From contig CAYTZA010000001.1 of assembly GCA_964442365.1 (NCBI GenBank), forward strand, positions 1 to 64,000: 64,000 nt of DNA, read 5' to 3'. Below the pieces are notes generated by a model. That model had not been told where the DNA came from, did not search any database, and worked only from the letters and a program-made list of their open reading frames with translations. Origin of the DNA: CAYTZA01 sp964442365. GTDB lineage: Bacteria; Patescibacteriota; Minisyncoccia; Phycocordibacterales; DAORIS01. This document shows, piece by piece, positions 52,173 to 60,679 of the stretch. Numbering within the stretch: the stretch's first letter is position 1; the number at the start of each line of letters is the position of its first letter. A program made the translations under genes and the position numbers.

Positions 52173-53399
52173 CTATTTTATCTTAGAACGTCGTAAAAAG
52201 GCAGGGATAGCACCCCAATCGTCGTCTTCTTCGGATGGATTTTTTTTCTCATCTACAACTGGAGCTGTTTTTTCAACTTGTTTGGTTTGTGTTGGGGCTG
52301 GGGTAGTGATTGTATTGTAAATTTTTCCTGTTTTTTCAGATGAACGATCGTTATCCGTGTTTCGATTTGGTGTTGGATCAGTGATGGCACTAAAAAGTGA
52401 TTTTTTTCCAGGAACTTGACCGTCTGGGAAACCAGAAGCAATCACTGTAACTTTGATTTCGTTTTTCTTAAGTTTTGAATCTCGAACTGTTCCAAAGATT
52501 ACTTTAGCGTTAGGATCGATTGATTCAGTGATAACTTTGGCAGCGTCTTGAATTTCAAACATAGTAAGATCATCTCCTCCTGCTATAGAAAAGAGTACTC
52601 CTTTTGCACCGTGTATAGATATGTCAATAAGTGGGGAATTGATAGCACCTTTAGCTGCTTCTTCTGCACGTTTTTCTCCACTTGCAGTACCAACACCCAT
52701 AAGTGCTGTTCCGGCATTTTCTAGGATTGCGCGTATGTCTGCAAAGTCGACGTTGATATATCCAGGGGAAGTAATAAGGTCTGAAATACCTTCAACAGCT
52801 TGTTTGAGTACTTCATCACACATAGCGAAAGCATTTTTTGCGGTAGTTTCTTTGCTGATAGTAGTAAGGATTCTGTCGTTTGGAATAACAATAATAGCGT
52901 CTACAGCTTTTCGAAGTTCATCGAGACCTGCGTCAGCATTGCGCATACGCTGTTGTCCTTCGAAAGAAAAAGGTTTAGTAACAACGGCTACAGTAAGAGA
53001 ACCCATTTCTTTTGAAATACGGGCTACTTGTGGTCCTGCGCCTGTAAACGTTCCTCCACCTTCTCCTCCTGCAACAAAGACCATATCAGAGCCTTTGAGA
53101 GCTTCTTGTATTTCTTCTCGTGTTTCTTCAGCGGCGCGTTTTCCAATTTCTGGATTCATACCAGCACCAAGACCTTTGGTGACGTTTTTACCAATATGTA
53201 TTTTCTTTTTAGCGAGGGAATTGTGGAGATCTTGGGCGTCTGTGTTTATAGCGATAAAATCAACACCACGAACTTTTGAATTGATCATGTGGTTGACCGC
53301 GTTTTTACCCGATCCTCCAATACCGAGTACCTTGATTCGTGCGAAAGCTTCAACTTCTGGTTTTACTTGTGGCATAGGTGTTTTTTTACTGTAATCCAT
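52173..53399 (-). CDS. ftsZ: Cell division protein FtsZ
   Basis: Tubulin-like GTPase forming the division ring. 408 residues from the start at 53399, set by an extended TGTTAGCAT box ending 12 nt upstream; an ATG four codons earlier would lie directly on that box. IKVLGIGGSGKNAVNHM, NTDAQDL and the T7 catalytic loop GYINVDFADIRAIL are present. The tubulin signature, normally GGGTGTG, reads GGGTFTGAG, with Phe in place of Gly. The linker (about 320-385) is Pro/Thr/Lys-rich, and the end DDWGAIPAFLRRSKIK is a typical FtsA-binding tail. ftsA lies just upstream. Confidence 0.95.
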   Translation of the reverse strand: MDYSKKTPMPQVKPEVEAFARIKVLGIGGSGKNAVNHMINSKVRGVDFIAINTDAQDLHNSLAKKKIHIGKNVTKGLGAGMNPEIGKRAAEETREEIQEALKGSDMVFVAGGEGGGTFTGAGPQVARISKEMGSLTVAVVTKPFSFEGQQRMRNADAGLDELRKAVDAIIVIPNDRILTTISKETTAKNAFAMCDEVLKQAVEGISDLITSPGYINVDFADIRAILENAGTALMGVGTASGEKRAEEAAKGAINSPLIDISIHGAKGVLFSIAGGDDLTMFEIQDAAKVITESIDPNAKVIFGTVRDSKLKKNEIKVTVIASGFPDGQVPGKKSLFSAITDPTPNRNTDNDRSSEKTGKIYNTITTPAPTQTKQVEKTAPVVDEKKNPSEEDDDWGAIPAFLRRSKIK

Positions 53400-53462
53400 G
53401 ACAATATGCATATGCTAACACATCCTTACAAAATAGCTATATTGACTAAAAGCCTTGTTTTG

Positions 53463-54647
53463 TTACGGTAAAAACTGTCTAATCCACTGAATAAATTTCT
53501 TTTTTGTTTGTTTAATAATACCTGATCCTCCCCAGAAATCGTTACCAGATTGATTGATTGAGCCAAGAAGACAGAGGCCATAAGCTATAGTAAAAAAAGT
53601 ATCTTTGATTGGATTTTTTTCGTTTCCTTCAAAGTTTGTGCGTGCAATACGTGCAGGTATACGAAGTGTATTTCGTGCAATTTCTTCAATATCAGTATTG
53701 TAAGATGAACCGCCTGTGATTATGATGCCGGCTGGCAAAAGACCACTTCGTCCAATTTTTTTTAAATGTGTTTCAATTAGATCAAACATATCACTAAGAC
53801 GAGCGTGTATAATTTCTTCTAATTTCTTTTTAGAAAAAGCAGTGTCTCCAAGACGTCCCTTTTTTAAATCTTCTGCTTGTTCAAGAGGAACTTTTAAACC
53901 AAGAGCTATATCGTGAGTAATATCCACACCACCAATAGGGAATACTTCTAGAGAAATAGGGGTGTCATTTTCAAATACTACGATTGAAACTGTTTCTGCA
54001 CCTATATTGGCCAATACACAGCCGGCAATACGTTGTGCTTTTGTAAGAGTAACGAGACTTGCAGCTAGTGGTCCTGCCATCACATCTTCAATTTCAACAC
54101 CGACACTATTGACCGCTTCTACGAGATCGTTTAGGTGTTGTTCGAGGCAGGTAATAAACAGTGTGCGAGCTTCAAGTTTCATACCTTTCATACCTTGTGG
54201 TCTACCAAGAACTGTTTTTCCATCGACTTTGTATCCTAGTGGTATAGCATGTATAACTTTTCGATTGAGCATGTATGCTGTTGGTATATCAGCTTCACAA
54301 GCTTCACCTACTTTTGTAAGCTCTGCTTCGGTTATTTCACTATCTGCTCGTGAGACTATTACAGATGCTTGTGTAGTAATACTACTTAAGCCTACACCAC
54401 CAACCGAGAGATACGCTTTTTTAATAGGAGTGCCAGCAGTTTTTTGCGCTTGACTCAAAGCTTCTGAAATACTACGTGTAATTTCTTGAGTATGTGTCAT
54501 ATAGCCATGTCGAAGACCTTTTGACTCAACAAAGCCTGTAGCAATAATACGCGGTAAAGGTCGCTCACGACCCTCAGGGTGTTCGGCGGCTACCACTTTA
54601 ACGTGGTGCGTTCCAATATCTATACCTACAGCTATAGTTTTTGACAT
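53463..54647 (-). CDS. ftsA: Cell division protein FtsA
   Basis: Actin-like ATPase that ties FtsZ to the membrane. 394 residues. AVGIDIGTHHVKVVAAE is the phosphate-1 loop; the 1C domain (TEAELTKVGEACEA) and the GGVDITHDIALGLKVPLEQAEDLKKGRLGD block are FtsA hallmarks; GIIITGGSS is the adenosine motif. The C-terminal KKKFIQWIRQFLP is an amphipathic membrane-binding helix. The upstream ybeY gene ends 12 nt before it and ftsZ follows after 63 nt. Confidence 0.95.
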   Translation of the reverse strand: MSKTIAVGIDIGTHHVKVVAAEHPEGRERPLPRIIATGFVESKGLRHGYMTHTQEITRSISEALSQAQKTAGTPIKKAYLSVGGVGLSSITTQASVIVSRADSEITEAELTKVGEACEADIPTAYMLNRKVIHAIPLGYKVDGKTVLGRPQGMKGMKLEARTLFITCLEQHLNDLVEAVNSVGVEIEDVMAGPLAASLVTLTKAQRIAGCVLANIGAETVSIVVFENDTPISLEVFPIGGVDITHDIALGLKVPLEQAEDLKKGRLGDTAFSKKKLEEIIHARLSDMFDLIETHLKKIGRSGLLPAGIIITGGSSYNTDIEEIARNTLRIPARIARTNFEGNEKNPIKDTFFTIAYGLCLLGSINQSGNDFWGGSGIIKQTKKKFIQWIRQFLP

Positions 54648-54659
54648 GTGCTAAAGAAA

Positions 54660-55040
54660 CTAGATACCAAATTTTTTTCGGTATTGTCTTTCCTTACGTT
54701 CCATTGTACTACTATGATCGTATCCTTTCAAATGCAATAAACCGTGGATAAATAAAAAAGCGATAAAATTTGTATATGTTCGATCAAATTGGATACATTC
54801 TTTTTTACAAAGTTCTATATCTATAAAAATTTCTCCAGTATTATTGTTAATCGGAAAACTAAGGATGTTTGTGGGTTTATCTTTTCCTCGATGAGTACGA
54901 TTTATTTCTCGTGATTTTTTACTATTTACGAATACAAGACTAAGTTCGTAGTCTGTTCCGAGTATAGTTTTTGCAATAACAGAAAAAGGCACACGTGGAG
55001 GTGTGTCTTTTGTAAGGTTTGTTCGCGAAATAGAAAACAT
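54660..55040 (-). CDS. ybeY: Endoribonuclease YbeY
   Basis: Metal-dependent RNase involved in 16S rRNA 3' maturation and ribosome quality control. 126 residues, slightly short. The zinc motif is complete: HGLLHLKGYDHS (HGxLHLxGYDH), preceded by NRTHRGKDKPTNILSFPI. It lies 11 nt after rpsU. YbeY acts on the 16S 3' end in other bacteria, notable here because that end is altered in this genome. Confidence 0.95.
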   Translation of the reverse strand: MFSISRTNLTKDTPPRVPFSVIAKTILGTDYELSLVFVNSKKSREINRTHRGKDKPTNILSFPINNNTGEIFIDIELCKKECIQFDRTYTNFIAFLFIHGLLHLKGYDHSSTMERKERQYRKKFGI

Positions 55041-55051
55041 CTGTCGATAGG

Positions 55052-55291
55052 CTATCGGCGTGGTGCACGCTCAGTCATTTTGCCCATCTTTATGAGTTCT
55101 GCTGTAACAGCGCGTTTAGCTAGAGTTTTGAGGGCGCGTTTCTTACTTACATAAGGAGATGCTTTTCTTTTTGCATAGCGTATAGATCGGACGCGAGGAA
55201 GTACGCCAGAACTTTGAACTTTTCGTGTAAAACGTTTAATTACACTGATTGGGTTTTCATTGGCACCGCGAGTTATCTCAACATTTATCAT
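55052..55291 (-). CDS. rpsU: 30S ribosomal protein bS21
   Basis: 79 residues from the ATG at 55291. INVEITRGANENPISVIKRFTRKVQSSGVLPRVRSIRYAKRK is the bS21 fold; the Arg/Lys-rich C-terminal helix follows and is longer than in E. coli. bS21 sits next to the 16S 3' tail, where the anti-SD would be. An extended TGGTATGCT box ends 8 nt before the ATG, so the mRNA is leaderless. A frame extending six codons upstream would run through the -10 box. Confidence 0.94.
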   Translation of the reverse strand: MINVEITRGANENPISVIKRFTRKVQSSGVLPRVRSIRYAKRKASPYVSKKRALKTLAKRAVTAELIKMGKMTERAPRR

Positions 55292-55331
55292 AGGTAGACA
55301 GCATACCATACCAATCTTACTCTCGCAAGAT

Positions 55332-56510
55332 TTAGAGTAGTTTTTTAAGTGTTTGTGGTAAATCGGCGATTTTTACAGATTTTTGTGAACGATTTTCTGT
55401 GTTTCTTATAATTACACTTTCGTCTATACATTCACGCTGTCCCATAAGAAGGACATATGGTGCTCGACGTTCTTCTGCTTGTGCGAGTTGTCCTGATAGT
55501 TTGTCTTTTATGATACTGTGTTCCAAAGGAAGTTTTTCTTGGCGGAGTAATTCTAAAATACCAATACTACGTAGACGTGCCTCTGTGCCGACATGGATAA
55601 AGAAGAAAGGTGATGCTGGTATTTTGATTTTCTTTTTTATTTCTCCGATTTCCTTTTTATTGATTGCAATAGTTATACCTACTGCTCCAAGTTCTCTTTT
55701 ACCACCAATACGTTTTGAAAGGGTATTGTACCTAGCACCATAAGCGTACACCGTAGGATTTTTATTTGTAGTACTTTCAATAAGTTTAAATACAGTATGT
55801 GAAGCGTAACTTTTTCCAGGAAGAAGAGTATCGTCTATGATGTATGGAATATTGGAGAGATCCATGTATTCAAGAACTTCTTTGAAGTGCACTCTACTAG
55901 GCTCACTAAGAAAGTTCATGCTTCGTGGTGATTCTTCAGCGATTACTGCGCATGAATCTCTTGCACACAAAGTAACTGAAAATACGTCTTTTTTTATAAG
56001 TTGACGACACTCTGGGGGAAGAGTATTCAAGTGTAAACGATAATATTCAGTCAAAGCTTTTGTAAAACGTTGAGTAGAATCTTTGTCTCCTATGCAATTT
56101 ACAACCACAGTAGTATCGATACCAGCGTCATTTAGTATGGATCGTGCTGCTCCGATAATCAGAGCCTCACTAACAGCTTTACTATTGCCGATAATATCAA
56201 GATGAATAAAAAGCTGATTGCGTGTTTCAGACTCTCTATATGTCATAAGTGGTTGTCCACCTTGAGCTCCTCTTTCGTTTGCGATTCTAATAAGAGTAAC
56301 TTTGTCTTCGGTCTTAAAATCTATAGGCGCAAGTTCAGCTTCTATTTCGTGTTCTTCTTTTTTGTCGAGAGCTTTTGCGTGTCGGATATCGTCTTCAGTA
56401 CTTTTAATTTTTTCTGGTATAAAACCAAAATAAAGTGCTGTGCGGGCAGATTCATGTACCTGTTCGTATATAGTTGCTGGTATAGTGCGGGTTTTTTTTG
56501 TAGTTGTCAT
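55332..56510 (-). CDS. Divergent histidyl-tRNA synthetase-like protein
   Basis: 392 residues. The C-terminal ~100 residues look like the HisRS anticodon-binding domain (SPFFFIHVGTEARLRSIGILELLRQEKLP). In the core, YAYGARYNTLSKRIGG matches the HisA motif GGRYD and GAVGITIAI matches motif 3. The LRPEGT block of motif 1 is not recognisable, and motif 2 (normally RyReF) reads YRESETRNQLFIHLDIIG. So it may be the cell's HisRS in a very divergent form or a non-charging paralogue (HisZ-like). It lies 2 nt after lepB and 40 nt before rpsU. Confidence 0.75.
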   Translation of the reverse strand: MTTTKKTRTIPATIYEQVHESARTALYFGFIPEKIKSTEDDIRHAKALDKKEEHEIEAELAPIDFKTEDKVTLIRIANERGAQGGQPLMTYRESETRNQLFIHLDIIGNSKAVSEALIIGAARSILNDAGIDTTVVVNCIGDKDSTQRFTKALTEYYRLHLNTLPPECRQLIKKDVFSVTLCARDSCAVIAEESPRSMNFLSEPSRVHFKEVLEYMDLSNIPYIIDDTLLPGKSYASHTVFKLIESTTNKNPTVYAYGARYNTLSKRIGGKRELGAVGITIAINKKEIGEIKKKIKIPASPFFFIHVGTEARLRSIGILELLRQEKLPLEHSIIKDKLSGQLAQAEERRAPYVLLMGQRECIDESVIIRNTENRSQKSVKIADLPQTLKKLL

Positions 56511-56512
56511 GG

Positions 56513-57070
56513 TTAGTCTTTAAACTGATATGCGCCAGGATATATGTCTATTTTGTTGAAAGGAAAAAGGCTTATAAAAGGTGTTCCAACAATAAACTTT
56601 TCTTCAAGCGGACCCCAAGAGCGAGAGTCAGAACTTACAGGTCGATTATCTCCTAAAACAAAATACTGATCTGAAGTTAGTGTGACTGTTGGATATGTGC
56701 TTTTATCTTTATTTGATATAAAAGTATCGTTTAATACCACAGTTGTACTAGAAGATGTTTCAATATGTACAGAACCGTCTTTCATGTACAAAGTTTCTCC
56801 AGGAAGTCCTATAATCCTTTTTATGTAATATATCTTTGGATTATTTGGATATTTAAATACAACAACATCACCACGTTGTGGTTTCTCTAAACGATAACTT
56901 AGGCGATCAATAATCAAGTATTCGTTTTCGACAAAAGTAGGATCCATAGATTGTCCGTTGACGATAAACGGCTCTGCCACAAACATACGAAAAGGGATAA
57001 TGATAATAAGAGCGATAACGATAAAACGTATGGTGTCAAACCATGAGTTTTTCTTCTTGGTATCGTTCAT
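56513..57070 (-). CDS. lepB: Signal peptidase I
   Basis: Removes signal peptides outside the membrane. 185 residues. One N-terminal membrane helix (FIVIALIIIIPFRMFVAEPF); NGQSMDPTF holds the catalytic Ser, GDVVVFKYPNNPKIYYIKRIIGLPGE the catalytic Lys, and LGDNRPVSSDSRSWG box E. The start at 57070 (ATG) is preferred over a GTG four codons earlier. First gene of the minus-strand cluster; divergent from pth by 67 bp. Confidence 0.94.
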   Translation of the reverse strand: MNDTKKKNSWFDTIRFIVIALIIIIPFRMFVAEPFIVNGQSMDPTFVENEYLIIDRLSYRLEKPQRGDVVVFKYPNNPKIYYIKRIIGLPGETLYMKDGSVHIETSSSTTVVLNDTFISNKDKSTYPTVTLTSDQYFVLGDNRPVSSDSRSWGPLEEKFIVGTPFISLFPFNKIDIYPGAYQFKD

Positions 57071-57137
57071 AATTTCCGACACTGTATCACGAAAACGGAC
57101 TCGCTACAAATCGGTCAATCGGGTATGATACGTATAT

Positions 57138-57722
57138 ATGTCATATATTGTTGTCGGTTTAGGAAATCCTGGAGAAGAATACACAAATACTCGTCACAAT
57201 ACCGGACGAATAGTGCTTAACCATATATTTGGAAGTGATGGTTGGAAAATGTCTTCACCACATCAATCTTTATTACTAAAAACAAAAATAGGTAAAACTC
57301 CTGTACTTTGTCTTCAACCTGAGACATTTATGAATAAATCAGGCATAGCTTTAAAGTCGATTGAGTGGAATGCTAAAAAAGCTTCTCAACTTATTGTGAT
57401 TCATGATGAGCTTGATATGGGTATTGGAACATTTAAAATTTCTTTCAATAGAAGTGCTGGAGGACATCGTGGTGTGGAGTCTATTGTTAAAGCTATAAAG
57501 ACAGAAGGCTTTATTCGTATTCGTATTGGTATTTCTCCTGTTACACCAAGTGGCAAGGTCAAAAAACCAGTAGGTGAAGCTGTAGAGAAGACTATTTTAG
57601 GTGAATTTAAGCCTGTTGAACAAAAAAACCTTAAAAATCTTTCTAAAAAAGTAGAAGAAGCTCTTACTATGCTTGTTGAAGGAAATCTTTATGAAGCAAT
57701 GTCTCGATTCAATGCTCGATAG
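57138..57722 (+). CDS. pth: Peptidyl-tRNA hydrolase
   Basis: Recycles peptidyl-tRNA. 194 residues. IVVGLGNPGEEYTNTRHNTG with the catalytic His, PETFMNKSG, HDELDMGIG and RSAGGHRGVESI are all standard. TATGAT at 57124-57129 ends 8 nt before the ATG: leaderless. Its 3' end overlaps the convergent folD gene by 34 nt. Confidence 0.96.
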   Translation: MSYIVVGLGNPGEEYTNTRHNTGRIVLNHIFGSDGWKMSSPHQSLLLKTKIGKTPVLCLQPETFMNKSGIALKSIEWNAKKASQLIVIHDELDMGIGTFKISFNRSAGGHRGVESIVKAIKTEGFIRIRIGISPVTPSGKVKKPVGEAVEKTILGEFKPVEQKNLKNLSKKVEEALTMLVEGNLYEAMSRFNAR

Positions 57723-58570
57723 TATGCATCCATAAGGTTTTCGAAAAGTGAAGCAACCGTCATAGGTCCAACACCTCCAGGAACAGGCGATAAAGCTGAT
57801 ACAATATCTTTTACTTGATCAAATTCTACATCTCCAGCAATACCAGGTGATCCGTCTTTTTTAACAATAGGTCTAATACCGACATCGATTACTGTCTGAT
57901 GAGGTGATACATGTTTAGAAGTAATAAGATCTTTCCCCGTAGCAGTAACAAGAATATCTGCTCGGCGTGTTTCTTCAGTGATATTTGTAGTTTTACTGTG
58001 ACATATTGTGACAGTACTGTTGCGATTTAGAAAAGCGAGGGCTGTTGGTTTACCAACAAGAGCAGAACGTCCAATAACCACCGTGTGTTTTCCTTCTATA
58101 GGGATATTATAAAAATCTAAAAGAGAAATAATCCCACGAGCGGTTGCGGGTATGTGTCCGTTTGTCTTTTTCTCCCAGAGTAATTTGATATTTGCTGAGT
58201 GCAAACCGTCTACGTCTTTTATTGGATCGAGACTTTCTATAATACGGTGTGGATCTAGGCTTGCAGGTAAGGGCATTTGTACGATAATCCCATGAATAGT
58301 TTTATCAGTATTGCAAGATTGTATTTCTTGTATAAGAGCGTCTTCATGTATATGTTCATCAAATTGACGAAGTTCTACTTGTGCTCCAATAGCTTCTCCG
58401 AATAGTTTCTTTTGTCTGATAAATACTGTTGATTCATGGAGTGTACCTACTTGAATGATTACTAATTTGGGTGTGGTAAAGCCAGATAAAACCGAAAGAG
58501 ACTGAATTTTTTCTTTCAGTCTCTCACGAATATGATTACGTACGATTATACCGTCTAAGATTTTTGCCAT
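57689..58570 (-). CDS. folD: Methylenetetrahydrofolate dehydrogenase/cyclohydrolase
   Basis: Interconverts methylene-, methenyl- and formyl-THF, the formyl donor for initiator tRNA. 293 residues. KLVIIQVGTLHESTVFIRQKK (catalytic Lys in the YxxxK position, Tyr replaced by Phe-Ile-Arg-Gln context), GIIVQMPLPASLD, PIKDVDGLHSANI and the NADP block TVVIGRSALVGKP are present, ending PGGVGPMTVASL. It overlaps rpsA by 16 nt upstream and pth by 34 nt at its 3' end. Confidence 0.94.
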   Translation of the reverse strand: MAKILDGIIVRNHIRERLKEKIQSLSVLSGFTTPKLVIIQVGTLHESTVFIRQKKLFGEAIGAQVELRQFDEHIHEDALIQEIQSCNTDKTIHGIIVQMPLPASLDPHRIIESLDPIKDVDGLHSANIKLLWEKKTNGHIPATARGIISLLDFYNIPIEGKHTVVIGRSALVGKPTALAFLNRNSTVTICHSKTTNITEETRRADILVTATGKDLITSKHVSPHQTVIDVGIRPIVKKDGSPGIAGDVEFDQVKDIVSALSPVPGGVGPMTVASLFENLMDAYYRALNRDIAS

Positions 58571-59640
58571 GAAAGCGTCATTTTCTGCGCCTTTGGATCA
58601 AAAGAAGTAATTTTAAATGTGTAGTTTTTTCCGAGTTCTAGTTTGCTCTTGAGTGCGGCATCACTACCGAACTCTGAGACATGCACCAATCCAGCAACAC
58701 CTTCTTCGATTGAAGCGAGGGCGCCATATTTATTGTACTTAATAACAACAGCTTCGACGGTTCCGTCCTTTTTGTATTTTTTAGCTGCTTCTGTCCAAGG
58801 ATTTGTTTTGAGTGCCTTTATGGAAAGAGAAACTTTACCGTCTTTAACTTCAATTACTTTGACTTTAACACGATCAGCGATTTTGAAGAGTTGTTTAGGA
58901 TCTTCAACGAGAGACCAATCAAGTTCTGAAATATGAACAAGCCCTTCAAGTCCTTCTTCTACTTTAACAAAGATTCCAAAATCAACGATACCTGTAACTT
59001 CTCCTGTAAGTTCGTCTCCAACTTTGTATTTTTCGACAATCTTTCCTTTGTCTTTTTCTTGCTGTACTTTTTCTGAGAATATAAGCTTTCCTTCGTTTGG
59101 TATAGCAGAAATAATTGTTACATCAAGCTTTCCACCGACTAGTTTTTTGAGTTCTTCAAGGATTTTATCTTTATCACCGTCGGCTACGCGAGGGTAGTGA
59201 TCGGCTTTGAGTTGAGAAGCGGGAAGAAAACCTTGTATACCTTGCCATGTAATAATAAGGCCACCTTTATTGGCTTCTTGTACTGTAACTTCAATAATCT
59301 TTTTGTCTTTTGCTGCTTCGAGAGCTTCGCCCCAAACAATAGCTTGTTTAGCTTCTTTTAGAGAAAGTTCTATATATCCATCTTTGTGACTTTGGTCAAC
59401 TACTTTGGCGCTTATAATATCGCCAATAGAAAGTTTTCTGATGATATCGCGAGCAGAGATAAATTCTCTTCCGTAAATAATACCTGATCCGTATGGCTTA
59501 AGATCTACGTATACTGATGATTTTTCTATACCGATAACTGGTCCTTCTACTACATCGCCGGTCTTTGGTGGGTCTACTGTATCAGCGAAGAGTTTTGACA
59601 TGATCGTCTTATGAGCAATCACTTCTGTTGTATCTTCCAT
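58555..59640 (-). CDS. rpsA: Ribosomal protein bS1-like, four S1 domains
   Basis: 361 residues, versus six domains and ~557 residues in E. coli. Four S1/OB repeats begin near residues 24, 71, 186 and 270; the third and fourth carry the clearest RNA-binding patterns (GIFVKVEEGLEGLVHISEL, GALASIEEGVAGLVHVSEF). S1 recruits mRNAs independently of SD pairing, so it matters in a cell without anti-SD. The start at 59640 is chosen as the first Met of MEDTTEV; the extra upstream codons lie in the leader. Unlike most core genes it has a leader of about 83 nt. Confidence 0.92.
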   Translation of the reverse strand: MEDTTEVIAHKTIMSKLFADTVDPPKTGDVVEGPVIGIEKSSVYVDLKPYGSGIIYGREFISARDIIRKLSIGDIISAKVVDQSHKDGYIELSLKEAKQAIVWGEALEAAKDKKIIEVTVQEANKGGLIITWQGIQGFLPASQLKADHYPRVADGDKDKILEELKKLVGGKLDVTIISAIPNEGKLIFSEKVQQEKDKGKIVEKYKVGDELTGEVTGIVDFGIFVKVEEGLEGLVHISELDWSLVEDPKQLFKIADRVKVKVIEVKDGKVSLSIKALKTNPWTEAAKKYKKDGTVEAVVIKYNKYGALASIEEGVAGLVHVSEFGSDAALKSKLELGKNYTFKITSFDPKAQKMTLSWQKS

Positions 59641-59735
59641 AAATAATATTAAAACTTTGGTTATTAATAACAACCTTGTGCTTTAGGCAACTTGACGCCC
59701 TTGTGGCGAGCAAGCAGGTAGTGGGGGCTATTATA
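59641..59735 (-). promoter_or_regulatory. rpsA promoter and ~83-nt leader
   Basis: TATAAT on the minus strand at 59730-59735 predicts a start near 59723. The leader contains GGTTGTTATTAATAACC and a GC-rich region. Long rpsA leaders in other bacteria mediate autoregulation by S1; here that is inference. A second AT-rich box right before the ATG may give a shorter transcript. Confidence 0.4.
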
Positions 59736-59782
59736 CAGAAAATAATGATTTTGTACAGGGTTTAGTTTGTTATCTGTAACTC

Positions 59783-59811
59783 TTGGCTAAGGATAGATAT
59801 TTTGCTAGAAT
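59783..59811 (+). promoter_or_regulatory. Promoter of the gene at 59820
   Basis: TTGGCT at 59783-59788, a 17-nt spacer and TAGAAT at 59806-59811, ending 8 nt before the ATG at 59820. This decides the start over an in-frame TTG at 59802 inside the promoter. Confidence 0.65.
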
Positions 59812-59819
59812 GCATGTCT

Positions 59820-60458
59820 ATGATTCTTACGTACTTCGGCGCTTCATGTTTTAAAATACAGTTTGGTGATACTACGATAGCAGTCAATCCTATATCAAAA
59901 GATTCTAAAAAATTTAGTCCAGTACGGTTTGGTGCTGGTCTTTGTCTTATAAGTACAAACGATCCAGATATGAACGGTGCAGAGCAAGTTTCTTTCGGCG
60001 ATAAAGAACCCTTTGTGATTCAGGGCCCAGGAGAATATGAAAGAGGTGGTATTTTTATACGAGGTCTAGAGTCGTCTTCGCAATATGGAGGAAAACCACA
60101 TATCAATACTATATATACACTAAACGTCGATTCTATGAATCTTTGTTTTCTTGGAGCACTGGGTAGTAAAGATATTCCTCGTGAAGCTGTAGAACAACTT
60201 GAAGAAATTGATATACTTTTTGTTCCTGTTGGTCCTGAAGGGATACTATCAGCTCGTGATGGTTATGCTTTGGCAGTGTCTCTTGAGCCAAAAGTGATTA
60301 TTCCGGTGGCATTTGGAGATGCAAAAGCTCTTGAAATGTTTCTTAAAGAAGCTGGAGAGAAAAGTGCTGAGCCTGTTGATAAGCTTACTTTGAAGAAAAA
60401 AGATCTTGAAGGCAAAGAGGGTGCTATAATGATACTCAAACATGCGAAAGATAATTGA
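59820..60458 (+). CDS. Beta-lactamase-fold protein lacking metal ligands
   Basis: 212 residues. ILTYFGASCFKIQFGDTTIAVNPIS and the strand pattern GGIFIRGLESS, YTLNVDSMNLCFLGALG, DILFVPVGPEG and PKVIIPVAFGD follow the UPF0173-type metallo-beta-lactamase fold. The usual HxHxDH motif is absent: STNDPDMNGA occupies that position. It may be a structural or regulatory relic. It overlaps the next small gene by 17 nt and leads the gyrA transcript. Confidence 0.8.
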   Translation: MILTYFGASCFKIQFGDTTIAVNPISKDSKKFSPVRFGAGLCLISTNDPDMNGAEQVSFGDKEPFVIQGPGEYERGGIFIRGLESSSQYGGKPHINTIYTLNVDSMNLCFLGALGSKDIPREAVEQLEEIDILFVPVGPEGILSARDGYALAVSLEPKVIIPVAFGDAKALEMFLKEAGEKSAEPVDKLTLKKKDLEGKEGAIMILKHAKDN

Positions 60459-60672
60459 TCATCTCAGTAAAAAGCCAGAACATCATAAAAGAGCAGTTGC
60501 TTTTAGTGTATCTTTTGTGGCCACTTTGTTTATTTTTGGTATATGGTTTACGACGCAACCATTTTTTGGTGGTTCTGAAGTGATAGCTGAAGCTAAAACA
60601 TCGAGTCCTTTTGCTGTTTTAGTCGATAGTGTTGCTTCGGCATGGCATGGGGTTATTAGTATATTCAGATAA
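60442..60672 (+). CDS. Small one-helix membrane protein (76 aa)
   Basis: A charged head (RKIIDHLSKKPEHHKR), one hydrophobic helix (AVAFSVSFVATLFIFGIWFTT) and a short outer part. Overlaps the previous gene by 17 nt and ends 7 nt before gyrA. Unknown family; it shares the head-helix-tail layout of other small proteins here. Confidence 0.7.
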   Translation: MRKIIDHLSKKPEHHKRAVAFSVSFVATLFIFGIWFTTQPFFGGSEVIAEAKTSSPFAVLVDSVASAWHGVISIFR

Positions 60673-60679
60673 ATAGTAT

